64,000 bases of DNA from Mucidula mucida (lineage: Eukaryota > Basidiomycota > Agaricomycetes > Agaricales > Physalacriaceae): NCBI GenBank assembly GCA_015501055.1, contig JADNYV010000001.1, forward strand, positions 186,001 through 250,000, in the 5' to 3' direction. The notes under the pieces were generated by a model. It did not search any database. It was not told the DNA's origin and was given only the letters and a program-made list of their open reading frames with translations. The translations under genes and the position numbers were made by a program. The number at the start of each line of letters is the position of its first letter. Position 1 is the stretch's first letter. Shown here one piece after another: positions 35,190 through 47,578 of this stretch.

Positions 35190-38100
35190 TCAGATAGAAT
35201 TGCGACGAGCGCTTCGTCCTTTCTTCTTGCCTGTAATGTTGTCGACACCATCAATCAATGCAGATGGAAGGCGCCCTTCCTCTTCCCATTTGTCCAGAAT
35301 ATCCATCGCCGCATGATAGCCTCTCTTCTGAATTTCCTCAAACTTCCCAAATTGAAGTGTTCCGTACTACACTGTTGTTGAGCGACCAACACAAGAAAAA
35401 GTGAATTGTTTACGGACCTCCTGAACGGGCATGGATATGTACAGACAGCCTGGAGCCACCTTCGCGTCTTCGAGTGTCTTGACGCTCGAAACGCTAGGCA
35501 TGATCAGCGCCTACGTCAGGGTAGCAAGTGAAACGACTAACTAAGCTAATCGACTTTGAATCTCCGTAATGGCTGGAACGTTCCGTGCATTGGAGAACGG
35601 ATTCCACCGATTAAGCAGGAGCCACCATCCAGAAACGTGGTCGCCAAAGTTCCGAGGCGAGTTATCATCGAGCTAATCGGTCCATTGTAGCACAAAAAAC
35701 AACGTGAAGAGCCAAAAACATACCGATCCGACATCGCAAGCAAATACGGCACTGGCACCTCGCGAAAACATCGCCGCAACCTATATTTGATTGAGTCACA
35801 TCTAATAGCAGCTAAAGAAAGTCATACAGGCAAGTTGTCAACTGACGCATAGTCAGCCATGAACGATCCGGTTGAGGGAGATGTACTCACCGTATCCACC
35901 GTCAACAAGCATATGCCCATTGTCGCATAACGGCGGCAACAGACCTACGAGTGTCATTGATGCTCCTGGATGGATTGTCTAAACCACAAAAATGTATCGT
36001 GAAGAAACGTACTGATGAAGCGCCATGCGTATCCCGTTTCATGAATCTCCATCTCAGAGGTATTGATATTGGTCGTGTTGCAGAAGAATGGCAGCCACAT
36101 GTCCTCGATGTGCGTATCGTAGAATGCCTTCGTCGGTGGTGAGTACTAGATAGAGCGCAGCAGGCCGACGTCACAGTACCTTGTACAACGACCGATTGAA
36201 CTCGTGCCCCTTCAAACATTGTTAGCCATACATGATCGTTCTGCAGGCGGAGAAAGTGAAAGCTACCGTCGTATACGCCACTATAGGATAAGTCACATCG
36301 GAGAGCATTCGCCAAATATTACCCATGCGACTACTGAAATGTTTGGCGCGACCTGAACTGGACAAAATGTCTCCTTCCCGAGCATATAATCCGCCTATGA
36401 AGGCGCCGATACTGGTGCCGCCTATATGATCGATAGGGATTCCATATTCCTCTAATGCACGAATTAAACCCTGCGACAAACGTCATTAATGAGGACTAGT
36501 GAGCGAACAGTCATACCAAGTGTGAGATACCACGAGCGCCACCGCCACCAAGCACAAGTCCCACAGATCTTCCGCATATCCTCCTAGCCAAGCGCGAGAA
36601 ATCGTTCACTCTAGCGGATCTCTGAGGCCGAGCATCGATGGTCGTCCCGCGGTACTTCTGAATCTCGCTTTGAACCTTCTCTTTTAGGTTTTTCAATGCA
36701 GTTACTGCATCGGGTCCTTTTGGGGCGGGGGTGACTTTGGGAATGGGAAGCACTAGACCCTATACAGAAAATCATCAAAACGGCACTGATCTCCGCGCTA
36801 CACAATACATACGGGTAGCTCCACATGAATATGTTGATGTACCCACGGTCGGTTCTGTATCGACAATTTTAGGTTGACAGGAAAATGTAAATAACTGGCA
36901 GAAAGGATATACCTTGAGCCATTCACGCGTGCTTCCGGGAACAACTGAACGGTCAGGATGGAGAAGAACCAGTTCTTTGCGAGCCGTTGTCTTCATTGAA
37001 AGGAGCAGACGTTCATATTCTCCGATGGATGGATCATCACCCATGCCCACGACCATGACACAGTCGGCCTGTTCTGGTGTCAGTGTTCATTTGGACGCAT
37101 GGCAGACCAACACTGACCTGTCGGATACAAGTCTGCGTCCACGAACTACTAACGGGGGAATCGGCCACGTAGAGTACGGTACGGTACCGCTGCTCAAGGT
37201 CCGCCAACCAGCCAGCTGCTTTGAGCTTCCCCATGCGCGTGAAGGCATGTCTCCCAAGTTGGTTGGATATTGAAGCTTGGTTAAGGTACGACGTGGAAGC
37301 GCCGATGCCTTCAAGCGCGGTCTGAAGCTTACGCGCAAAAGCATCAACAGGCACATTACGTGACACTGGGAGTACGGCTACGGTTTTCAGATTATTGTTG
37401 TACCCTGGCTCAGAAGGTATTGCGCGAGACTGCATGGATACAGAACTGTCCAGCTCTCCCCTGACGCGAGTCGCAATCATGCGCAGAATTCTGGAAGATA
37501 ATCAGTCTCAATTGAACCACGATGTACAGTGTGCGCACTGAGCTGTTATCCGAGGATTCCTATTCCATAACGCACCTTGAGAAGATGGTCGATGAAGACT
37601 ATACAAAAACACGCACCTAGCGGAGATGGCGTTGAAGAGCGTTTGCGGCATTCTGATCAGTTCGGTGTCACGAATAGCATGTACAGTAGTACGACGAGGA
37701 GAGCTCGTAATAACATCGACTTCTCCAACTGTATCACCTTGACCATATTCGCCTACGATGGTTACAGTCCCATCTTCAGCCTCCGATATTGCACGAAGTC
37801 GACCATTGATAACGATATAGAAGCTGTCGCTGGTCTCTTTCGGCCGCCAGAGTACCTGGCCGGCGTTAACCTGCATCCAGTCCAGAGATGCATCGATATG
37901 AAGCACTACAGAATGTTAGAGAAAGCCGGGAAGTTTGACGTACATATAGCGTACCAAGCGGCGACAGGAGGGAAATCAACCTCTTAGCAAGGGTTAGTAG
38001 TACAATAGGTCTCTTCTCGAGAATACGTTCTAGAGAGTGAGATGGTAAGAAGCCAACATAGGTATCTGTCTTCGCTGTGATGTCGACATAAGAAGCTGTG

Positions 38101-40523
38101 TTCGTGAGAGACGCTGGGCGAAGGGTCAGAAATGAGGGTTTGGAACAGATTCTATACAAACCTAGGTACCCAGCGATTCCACCGGGCTTGACCGTAAACA
38201 GCAACTTCTGCTCAGGCTGACCCTTCTTAGTCTCTGATGAGCCAGCAATATCTTTCTGGTGTTCTTCGGGTAACAGAATGTCCAAGAAGCCCTCAATAAC
38301 ATAGAACAAACCTAGGAGCCATGAGAGTCATCACAAGAGTTGGGTTTGGAAAATGTACCAGTGTTGACTTCTCCGGCTTTTACGAGAGTAGTCCCTGCAG
38401 CAAAGAAGAGCATCTCAACCTCATTATCAAGTCCGCTCATGTATCCTTCGTGAGAATGAACGGACGATGCACCGTTCAGACTTGATGCGTCGTCTCCAAT
38501 CTCGAGGAGCGACAAGGAACTGAACGATGAGCCAAATAGCCCCGACCCGAATGACCGTCGTCCTTCTGATGCTACAGAGGGCGGCATTGCAGGCGATGCT
38601 TCTACGGACTCTGATCCACTAAGCGGCGGCTGGAGTAAACCAATAGACTTGGCAATACAAGACATCACTTCTTCCCGTAGGTCAAACTCGTCACCTGATA
38701 TGTTCGCCAGTCGTCGACTTTCCATCGGATTCTCACCAGCGGCTTTAGTGGCGCGCGGGGAGCTGAAACTGTTGAGCGTACGAGTTATCGGTCGGTAAAA
38801 ATCTCCCAAGTAGGCTGTCGAGCTCAAAAGGTCCCCGGCCTGTACACTGTTGCGAGAAGCGTGGGATCTGTGTGACGAGGACTGCTGAGATGCAGAGGTA
38901 GACAGACGAGAAGGTGGGGCTCGAGGAGGGTCAGCGAGATGCGTTCGAGATGACGCTGGGGAGTCCGACAAGCTCTGTCCAGATACAGTACTCGGCGTCC
39001 TAGTGACACTGAAGTAGTCACTGTCACTGTCTGTGGCGCTCGTCCCGTCAAACCGTTGTCGAAGGTATTGCAGCCCACCGCCCTCATAAAACGAGTCCGG
39101 TAAAGGATGACACGCGATGTCGTTGATAGCTTTCTCAGTACGCAAAACTTCGCTGGTCAACCCAAGATACTTGTGTGCTGCGTTGAATGTCACGCGAGAG
39201 AAACGCGTCAAAATGACTGAACAGAATTTCAGTGTGCGCCAAATTTCTAATCCCATATCGTTACATACCTTGAACGATGTGGCCTGTGGCCTTCGGATAC
39301 TTCTTGGTCAAGCGCCTAAATGCTTCCGCTGGAATCACAGCCAGTGTAGTATCTTCGCTAGCTCGCGCGACGACCCCCTCATGAAGCTGGGTTGCTCGTC
39401 GACGGTACGACGATGATCCTTGGCCTGACCTTGGTAAAGATGCTGTAGTTTCATCATCATCAGGAATGGGAGACATCGGAGTCGCGAATCCTGAGCTATG
39501 AGGTGTCGTAGGTGAAACAACCTCAAATGGATGAACAGTCGAAGCCGTGGAAGATGTGGAAGCAGTGCGGCGTATGTGTGGCCCCAAGTCGAGCTGAGAA
39601 ACGTCCAAGTCGTCTTGTTGCATTGGATGCCGAGCAGAGTGCCGAGGCTCAGGTCGACTATCTTCATCTTGCCAGCTCATCATGACGTCCTCCGTGAAGA
39701 GGCCCAGAATGGTGAAGAGACTGGAAACGGTGCCTCCACTGCCCACTTCATTCAAGAGCTGGTAACCATTCATCTCTTCGTCATCCCAGAAACTCTGCTT
39801 CTGATCTCGTCTTCGCTCGTCTTGAGCAAAGACTTGCACCATGCCGTCCACGACACAGTAAAAGTTCTTGTCCTGTTCCAGCGAAATGCTATCACCAGCC
39901 AATAACCTTCTGGTCTGTAGATGCCGCGCCAGTTCATGGAATACCTAAAGAGAATTGGTACATGTACCACGATAGTCAATTGAATCTTACAGGTTTCTCA
40001 AGCTGGTATAGTATTATCAGATGCAGCAACTGGAGGAAATGCCGCGACTCACGAATCCAAACACGCGGACTGCTTGCAAGAATTCATCCAAATAATTGTG
40101 AAACGTGGGCGGCGGGTCTAAAACGCTTCAGGACACGACCAAAGTGGCGATCGAGATAAATATACCTGGCGTGTTGACATCAGGATGTAACTCGGTAGCG
40201 TCGGGCTTGACGAGAGGAGGTTCCTTGAGTTGAGTGTAATCGTTGAGATATCGGAAACGAATCCAGTAATTCAACGCGACGGCCGAAACTCCAAACAAGA
40301 TAGCGAATGACCAAAAGTTGAGCTGCGGGAGATGAGGATGATATAGTCGTGTACGAGGGCCAGTACTCGCCGTTAGGGTCATGGAATACGAAAGAATGGC
40401 GTAGATGAATCTCGGGATGCTTATGGTCACAAAAGCGACCAGAGCTTTCAACCAGGAAAGCAGCCATACTAGGTCCCGGATATAAACACACCAAGAGCGC
40501 TGAGATTGGACTGGATTACGCAC
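35190..40523 (-). CDS. NTE1: Lysophospholipase NTE1 (neuropathy target esterase)
   Basis: ER-membrane phospholipase B that deacylates phosphatidylcholine to glycerophosphocholine. N-terminal membrane segments (about 40470-40260, [14 protein letters not shown] and [16 protein letters not shown]) lead to [17 protein letters not shown]. Two or three cyclic-nucleotide-binding-like domains follow ([48 protein letters not shown]), then the patatin domain: [11 protein letters not shown] (oxyanion), GGTSIGAF (GxSxG serine) and DGGYVDNLP (Asp). It ends at 35190 ([11 protein letters not shown]). The 5' end is unresolved: no in-frame ATG lies before a stop at about 40527, so an upstream exon is likely. 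The intron at 40323-40370 has a GC donor and is 48 nt, frame-neutral. Confidence 0.92.
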
Positions 40524-41002
40524 ATATCACCCAGAAACAAGCCGACACCAACGAAACCAGCGGGTGCCGGTCGGTGGACACCTCTACCTGCGTCGTTGCA
40601 TCCATCGAGCGAGTTGTTTAGTTGGCGGTGTGCTACACGAGCATATAGCTTCACCACGTTTGTGGAAGAGATTCGAAATTCGGAAGACGGGGCTAGACTG
40701 TGGAATTGGAGGAGAATGCAAGCAGAAATTGCAGTGAATCCTTCGAGATTCGTCCTCGGATTCGCGACGGGGTGAAGGTCAACCGCAAGCGCAGAGAATG
40801 CGGGCAACGCTGCAGACAAGAGAGTAGCAGCACCAAAAAAGGCAGCTCGGACCGACTATTGATGTGCCTGCCGATCACCGCGCTGCTCACGAAGCTTGCA
40901 ATTGAAGAGTTGAATATATTTTGTACCAGGGACGTTCGCATATGACTCAACCATGAAACGCTGTACTTGGCCTACAAACCGACTCACCAGCAACACTTAT
41001 TC
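40524..41002. promoter_or_regulatory. Divergent NTE1/GNAT upstream region
   Basis: About 480 bp between the resolved part of NTE1 and the acetyltransferase start. It probably contains the missing first exon of NTE1 and both promoters. Minus-strand frames here (for example 40819-40469) may include that exon but could not be joined. Confidence 0.4.
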
Positions 41003-41816
41003 ATGACTTTTCCGCCCCCGCCCCCATTTGAACGTAACCCAACAACCGGAGAGCTCTTCATCCGCCTAGATAACCATCCTCGAATCATCGTCACCCCTCC
41101 CCGCATAACAGATGCCGCACCTCTCATCGAAATCTTGAACGACAAGCGTGTCTGCGTCTGGCTCTCAGCGCCCCCGTATCCATATAAGCCCGGTGAGACC
41201 ACTACTACTTTAGTAGAGTAACCTCTTATATACATCCTCAAGAGCACGCCGATTGGTGGTTAAACCTCAAAATCGCGGAAACCAACGAGGGCTTGGGCGA
41301 ACTCGAAAAGGGAGTACCTATATTGAAAGCCTCCCCAGTCCAGACCCTCAGAGAGATCCAAGATGACGGCTCGGATATCTTCCTCGGCACTATAGGATTC
41401 TTCCGTTGCCCATGGATGGCTCTCGATCCTCTAGCTGCTGAGGGTTCAGATCCTGAGGCCCTGCTGCAGGAAAATAACGCTCAACCTGTCGGGGATCCTG
41501 ATATCCTGTGGACCGTTGGGTGCAAGTACCTCTCATCACACCTGGTGTGCAGCTCTGATCTCGTTCTTCAGATTACCTCTCGCCAAGTCATCACGGGCAA
41601 GGTATCATTTCCGACGCGTTTGGAACCTTGCTACATAAATTCGCCGTTCCCTTGTTGGGCGTACGACGAATGATTGGCTCAGCCTACTCAGGAAACAAAG
41701 GCAGCATTCGGGTGTTTGAAAAGAACGGTTTCGTATATCGGGGAGTGTACAAAGAGTTTATTGAAGCAAAAGGGAAGAAATGGGACTTCGAAGTTCTAGA
41801 CTGGAGTACAAAATGA
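41003..41816 (+). CDS. GNAT-family N-acetyltransferase (RimJ/RimL-like)
   Basis: Acetyl-CoA-dependent acetyltransferase of 237 residues in three exons: 41003-41192, 41243-41521 and 41572-41816. The ATG at 41003 is the first in frame. The fold is seen in RIIVTPPRITDAAPLIEIL (strand 1), GTIGFFRCPW, the acetyl-CoA loop YLSPSHHGQGIISDAF (Q/RxxGxG type), and GSAYSGNKGSIRVFEKNGF with YRGVYKEF at the end. The second intron (41522-41571) has a consensus GC donor (GT|GCAAGT). The substrate could be a small amine or a protein N-terminus; nothing here decides. Confidence 0.87.
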
Positions 41817-41892
41817 GTACAGTAAATAGCTATATCGTATGATTAATGTTGTACAAAGGAGTTTAACAAATTATGTGGTAAGAATAGTATGT

Positions 41893-43948
41893 TTACATAG
41901 CAGCCCGCACCTCTGGGGCCTCACGGAAAGTGTACAAGTTGTTGACAAACCTATCCCAGGTAGCTTCAGCCAAAATCGGCGCCTTGACCCAAGGAGCAAC
42001 ACCCATAGCATCAACAAAGTCGTTCATCTTGGGAACAGCAGCGTTCATAGCAGTGCTCTCGATCTCAGAGACAGCCGCACGGTTCAGAAGACCAGTCTCC
42101 ACGTACCAGCCAATGTCCTTCTTGACGGCAAAGACTTCGTAAATGTCGCACAAGACCTTGTCAACACCCTGGTCGACAGCGGCGTCGTATGCCATGCGGT
42201 GACCAATGGCCTCAACAAGGTCCTTGGAGCGAGGAAGGATGTAGTCCGAGAATTGCTGGCTACGGTGGCCGTACTTTCTCGCCAGAGCACGGCACTCCTC
42301 GAAAACGCCCTTCTCATCTGTAATTCATATTTGTCAGTGGATATTAGCATTCTCTATGAGAACACATACGGCGGGCAAGGAGCGAGTTGGGGTTCGTTGT
42401 GGCGGGAACACCGTAACGGCCGAGGAGGAGCTCGGAGGCGAGACCTTGAACATATCGTTCAATCAAACGTCGAATGCTCATGAGGAGTGGAGCTTACGGA
42501 TGCACAAAACGAGGATATCACCTTCAGCGATGACAATACCACGCATCTCAGACTAAAACCGCGATGAGACATAAAAGAGTATCTTATAAAGAAACATCAC
42601 TCACGAATTGGGTGACAATCTGGTTGTAATCAAAGAGACCTTGCGCACCAAGACGCTCAGAGAGATTGAAATGCGAAGTCTGAGCATGCTCCATGACCAC
42701 AGCCTTATACGTTGTAGCAATCGCATGGCGGGACTGGTGGTTTGCCGAGTTATCCGTAAAGTGCTTCACAGCATAATTCTGGAACGCCTGCAAGACATAG
42801 GTCTGCGCCACAGCAGTGAAGATGGGGATCTGCTGCGTGCGGAAGGAGATGATCGGAACTGGGTTCGGGGCACCGACATGGCGGCGGAGGGAGTACTTGT
42901 ACGCGATGTGGGCGGCGATTTGCAGAGCGGGGATGGCGAGGCTGGCTAGCGCGAGGGTACCGACGGCGATACGCCAGATGGCTTGGAGGAAGTCTTCGTG
43001 CGTGGAGGGCTTCTCTCCAACAGGCCCAAGCAGAGACCAGGATGGCAGGGCGACGTTGGTGAAGTGAGTTATCGCGTGGTTCACCGGGGTGGCTCCGTGA
43101 CGCGTAGGGATGAGCCTGAAAGATAGGACTCAGTCGAAACAAGAGAAAGAGGGTGATTCAAAACTTACTTGGCAGTGATACCCTTGCACATATTGACACC
43201 GTCGTTGAGCTGCACGACGAAGGGGCGGATACCGCGTTTCTCGCCCTTGACATAGAGCTGCGACCAAACCACCGCGTAACAAGGCTTACCCAAAACGGGC
43301 ACGGTCGGAGGCATGTACCTGGACGCAAAAATATTGAGTAACTGTCAGTGATGAGATGTCAAGTTGGTAACTGACTTGGAAGCATAGCGATTAGGAGAGT
43401 TCATGACGAAAGTTCCGTCATCCTGTAGGTGCGTGGCGGTCTCCAAGTTCGCCGCGTCCAAACCATGTCCGACTTCAGTGAGCAGGAATTGTCCACTGAA
43501 AAATAACGCGTTCAGAAGAGAAAGACGCGTAAAGGACGAAGGTGTACTAACATGGCCTTGCAGTCCATCATGTCAGCGCAGAGTCTTTGCAATTCGGGAC
43601 GACCTTTAGCATAGGTTCCAATAGTACCGACAGCCAAGTTCAAGTGAATGGTCATGATTGTAATGGAGGAGCCATCGTGCCAGGCAATGGGGTCGTTGTG
43701 AATCTTCCAGAACTTGGGACTCAGAGTGAGGATATCCTCAAAAGTCAAGCCTACACAACAGGCATTGTCAGTGACTGAAAGCACTAGATGACGATCCACA
43801 CACCCCACTTCTTCCAAATCTGTTCAGCGCGCCTGTATGCATTGTTGCAGAGAGCGAGGGCGTTATCCCGAGAACCAGGGTTGGCTCCAGCTGCTTTGAA
43901 AACGTCGAGCTGGAGGAGAGACTCGGAGGGCCAGTTGCGGGCAGACAT
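41893..43948 (-). CDS. Acyl-CoA oxidase/dehydrogenase-like flavoprotein
   Basis: Peroxisome-type acyl-CoA oxidase relative common in mushrooms. The start at 43948 (MSARNWPSESLL) leads through SPKFWKIHNDP to the flavin/substrate region QFLLTEVGHGLDAANLETAT, then YMPPTVPVLGKPCYAVVWSQL, GEKRGIRPFVVQLNDG and TPVNHAITHFTNVALP. The C-terminal helices include QFQNYAVKHFTDNS-like text and end in EAPEVRAAM at 41893. There are several GT-AG introns, for example between KKWG and LTFEDIL. No frame breaks were found. The C-terminal three residues are not a typical PTS1, so peroxisomal targeting is not shown. It belongs to fatty-acid or related CoA-ester oxidation. Confidence 0.85.
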
Positions 43949-45929
43949 GGTGGTGAATAGTTAGGTTGAAATGGAGCTGTGGCTGTCGATAGAATCGAAA
44001 GAATGCTTGACATTGTGTAGCAAAAATGGTTAGCATTAAATACTAGTCTCAACAGGGACAACGGAGAGTTCGTTATGAGCACCGGTCGTCTCGACCTTGC
44101 GCAGAGTGGTAAAACAATGTTGTCGACCCGATCCAGACCGGATTTGCGTAGACCAAAGAGCGCATCTCTGAGATTCTGATGACCATACGGGTCAAGGTAA
44201 CGTACACTGGTTGGCGCAACCTCGGAATTGCCACATTCAGTTGGATCGTCGCTGAAAAAAATTTCATTTCGGACCCTCCGATAATCATGGGGAGTAATGG
44301 GCGCGCCATGAAACTTGTGTCCGCGAGCCTAAAATTTCCCGAAGGCGGTAGTAATCGCAATATTCCGAGAACATAAGAGAGGAACCCGCGACGGTGAAAC
44401 CCGTGCGCACCGACGCATAACATTTTTACGACCCCAGTTCAGCCCAGTTCGCGCAAAACGGATACCTGAGCGCAGCGATGCTACACTACCCAGTGAAAAT
44501 GTCGTATTGTCCAGTTCACCTGTTTTCCACGGGTGAAAATAGCTCAACTCTTGTTTGTGCTTTGGGACGGCCGTTGATACTCCGGGTGTGGTCGAGTACA
44601 AGAGTAAAGAAAGTATCAGCCATCTCCGAGTCGAAAATCACGTTAGGCTGGTGAATAGCGGGAGGGAGTCACATTCAAAGTCATATATCTCAAGAAAGGT
44701 ACAATGAATGGTCCCCATTGACAAATACAATAACTCACTATATAACAATGGAAGCTGACGCGCCGCGCTCGAGTTCTTAGGCGAATACAATGTCCGACCA
44801 TCCGCTTATTAGCGACTCGGGATGACGGACAGCAAATTGCCGAATACCGGCTAGTGCCTCGACGAGAAAATCACTGGGGAGACAATGGGCATGCGGCAAA
44901 GTAACCCGTCAAGCAACGGCGATCCGTAATAGCGCGGTAACGTCAGTCACGTCGTTGACTCGACGGGAGCTTTCATGGTAGATCCAAGCCAGTACCTTAT
45001 GCAGTAAAGCGGGCAGCAGGGGCATGACCGGTAGGTCGTGGCGCGCGCTCTGGACGACGCAATCGGGCGAGATGGCGGGTAATTTCGCGGCTCCCGGATT
45101 GCTCCCGGAAGGAAGATGTCGACAGACAGGAAGACGGCCCGGTTCCGTACACTAGTACGCAATACGCAGCATTGGGCTCGTTGAGGTTGCACTGAAGCTA
45201 GGATCCGTCGCTAGCAGCACATTGTGTACCTCTTCTTGAGTGACGTTGGGGGATAGGACGAGAATATCTACATCTTAGACGATCTATCAGTATACGAAGC
45301 ACTGGCTTGGTCACGGTAGCCAATCGTTCACGTTGGGTAGCCTAGGACAACCATGCTCGTAACACGCCATACTGCCGACAAGGCAGAAAGAGAACCCAGC
45401 GTTGCGCAGACCGGCGAATGTAGCACGAGCCGCCAATACGAGTCTTTCCTGAGGATAGTCATCCATCACGAAGAGAACGAGTACAGATGTTTACCTCATG
45501 CCAACTGCCATTACAACGCCTCACACGCCTCTGCCACCAACAGTCCGTCTTCCGTAACCCAATATTCATTGAAGCCATTTGAGAGGCCCAACGAAGGGAA
45601 ACTGATGTGGCGGTATTGGTGGCAAGAGCAAGAAAAGCCCTCGGCGTCATCGGGTACTAATGATACAAAAATGTGTCATGTATATTATCGACATTTTCAA
45701 CACGGTCTGCGTCGCGACTGTGAGAGTAGAACGTCCAGGGAATGGTATCTCAATAGATAAACAAAAAGCATAGCAAAAATCAACGAAACGGGACGCGATA
45801 ACGGGTATACAACCCGTGAACAGAAAGGTAGGTAGGTGAAAGAGAGAAATGACATGCTAGGACCGGTATCCCAAGGATTAGTTATGTCGTGGGCGTAAAA
45901 GTACGTAAATATGGGAGATGAGCACCAGG
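43949..45929. other. Gene-poor interval
   Basis: About 2 kb between the acyl-CoA enzyme (5' end) and SHO1 (3' end). Open frames (for example plus 45353-45760) have no recognisable family, no convincing splice continuation and mixed strands. It may contain unrecognised relics. No transposon or repeat structure was seen. Confidence 0.5.
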
Positions 45930-47148
45930 TCATAGTAGTTGCAGGTAGTTCGATGGTGCAACTATCAAGGAATTAGTATATGCTCAGTGGGAGTAAAATA
46001 TGTCCACGTACTTCCTGTTGTACCATCGGTTCTCCTTGCTGACCACCATTTCCCTTGCTTGTCGATAATGTCCAGAATGTCGCCTTTATTAAAGGTCAAC
46101 TCATTCGGATCATCAGGAGATGCCGTATCTACGGGAAGTCAGCAACGACAAGTAAGTTGGGCAAGGTCGACACATACAGGCATACAAAGCCTTTGCTTTA
46201 TGAGCAGGCGCATCTGCAGATGCTGGGTCGGAGAGGGGTAAATTATTCCCTCCTCCAATGCCGGCAACACCAGCGCCAATCGGGGAACCTGGAGCGTTGG
46301 GCTCATTTAACGACCCAGGTCCGGTTGTGCTCGTAGCGTTATGGATGCTCCCACCACCGCCTCCCATGCTCTTGTCTCGGGCATCTCCACTCGTGAAGCT
46401 GCCAGTGCTCCTGACACCCCCAGGAGCACCATAGCCTCCTGCGCCGGCAACCATCCCGCTGCCTGCTTTGCTGTTGTACATATCCGATCCTATGCCTCCA
46501 GACGCATAGTTGGTAGCATAGTTGCCGTTCGCAGTCGACATATTGTGCACCGAATTTGCGGTGCGTGTGCGCCGACGACGGGACGGAGGGGTTAGGCCCC
46601 CCGTGCCCATGGAGTTGAAGAGATGCAGAGTGAGCGAGTCGTCCTCTGAAGTAAAGTACAGCACCCAGAGAATGTCCACCAGCGAAAGAATGAGCCAGCC
46701 TGCGGACATGGCATTCAAGGCGCCGTCCGTAGAGTAGATCCCCTTCTGGACTCCCTCAACAGCATAAACGATGGCAACCGCTCCAAAGACGCAGATCTGA
46801 AGACGGTGCATCGCGATGGAGTCGCTCGCGAGGGTGTACAGCACGCCCAAGATGAGGAATAGCTGTAGGAATATTCCGAACCATTGTGTGCCGACAATAT
46901 CGTGGTTGGGTGCGACTAGAGGAGATATGAGCCTCGTGCTCCGAGGACAAAGGTAGATAACGCACATCTGGCTGCTGATATACACTGTCCTATAAAGGCT
47001 ACAAACCATCCAGCCTAGGCGGAAATTAGCACTGAAAACAGCCGAAAAAACCAAAGTGACGGACGACAGCTAAGATGGTGGTAAAGAGGAAAAGATAATG
47101 GGTCAAGATGGGAGTAAAGTCGAGCTCCCTGCCATTGCCGCGGTTCAT
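45930..47148 (-). CDS. SHO1: SHO1 osmosensor, four membrane helices plus SH3
   Basis: Plasma-membrane adaptor of the HOG stress MAPK pathway that recruits the MAPKK Pbs2 by its SH3 domain. The ATG at 47148 has a GCCACCATG context. Helix 1 follows THYLFLFTTILA. Later helices are WFGIFLQLFLILGVLYTLAS, ICVFGAVAIVYAVEGV and AGWLILSLVDILWVLYFTS. A glycine-rich linker leads to the SH3 (KAKALYAYTASPDDPNELTF, GKWWSARRTDGTTGIAPSNY), which ends at 45930. Around 46990 the second helix (FIGQCISAA) is out of frame by one base. The gene order and length fit fungal Sho1. Confidence 0.88.
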
Positions 47149-47578
47149 GGTGGCTGAAGAAGAGAAAAGAAGAGAAGTGGTGGGAGCTCAGATGAAGGTC
47201 AAGTAATGCAGTGTGACTGTTTGGTTTTGATACTTATGACGTAATTACGCATCCTTACTTCCGCAAAAGCTTTTACAAACGAGCATTCTGTTTTCTGAGC
47301 AACAGGTATTCTACAGAACCAGTATAAAGACCATCCGACAGCCTCGACAACACAAGTTTAGAGGAAGAAACTTTCCTGACATGATCCATGATCGCAAACA
47401 CTTCTAATTATGTTTGCGCAATGGTATCTTCCCATGATGCCGTCCATCTTCGATGCGCAGCGCGACGCTGATATCCCGGTCATCGCCTTAGCAGCTGCGA
47501 GCCTCCGATTCAAGAACCTGAACCCATCTTATGCACTTATGTGTTGATACATGTTACTTTGATATTTATGGTATGCAC
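47149..47578. other. Intergenic region
   Basis: About 430 bp between the SHO1 start and the RNF10 stop, both on the minus strand. It presumably holds the SHO1 promoter and the RNF10 3' end. Nothing else is seen. Confidence 0.45.

Noticed and set aside
41213..41244. A 32-nt intron in the GNAT gene
   Set aside because: Too short compared with all other introns here. The GTGAGA donor at 41193 gives a 50-nt intron and a better protein (YKPEHADWW).
45353..45760. 135-codon plus-strand open frame
   Set aside because: Composition is mixed with no conserved motif, and minus-strand frames of similar length overlap it.
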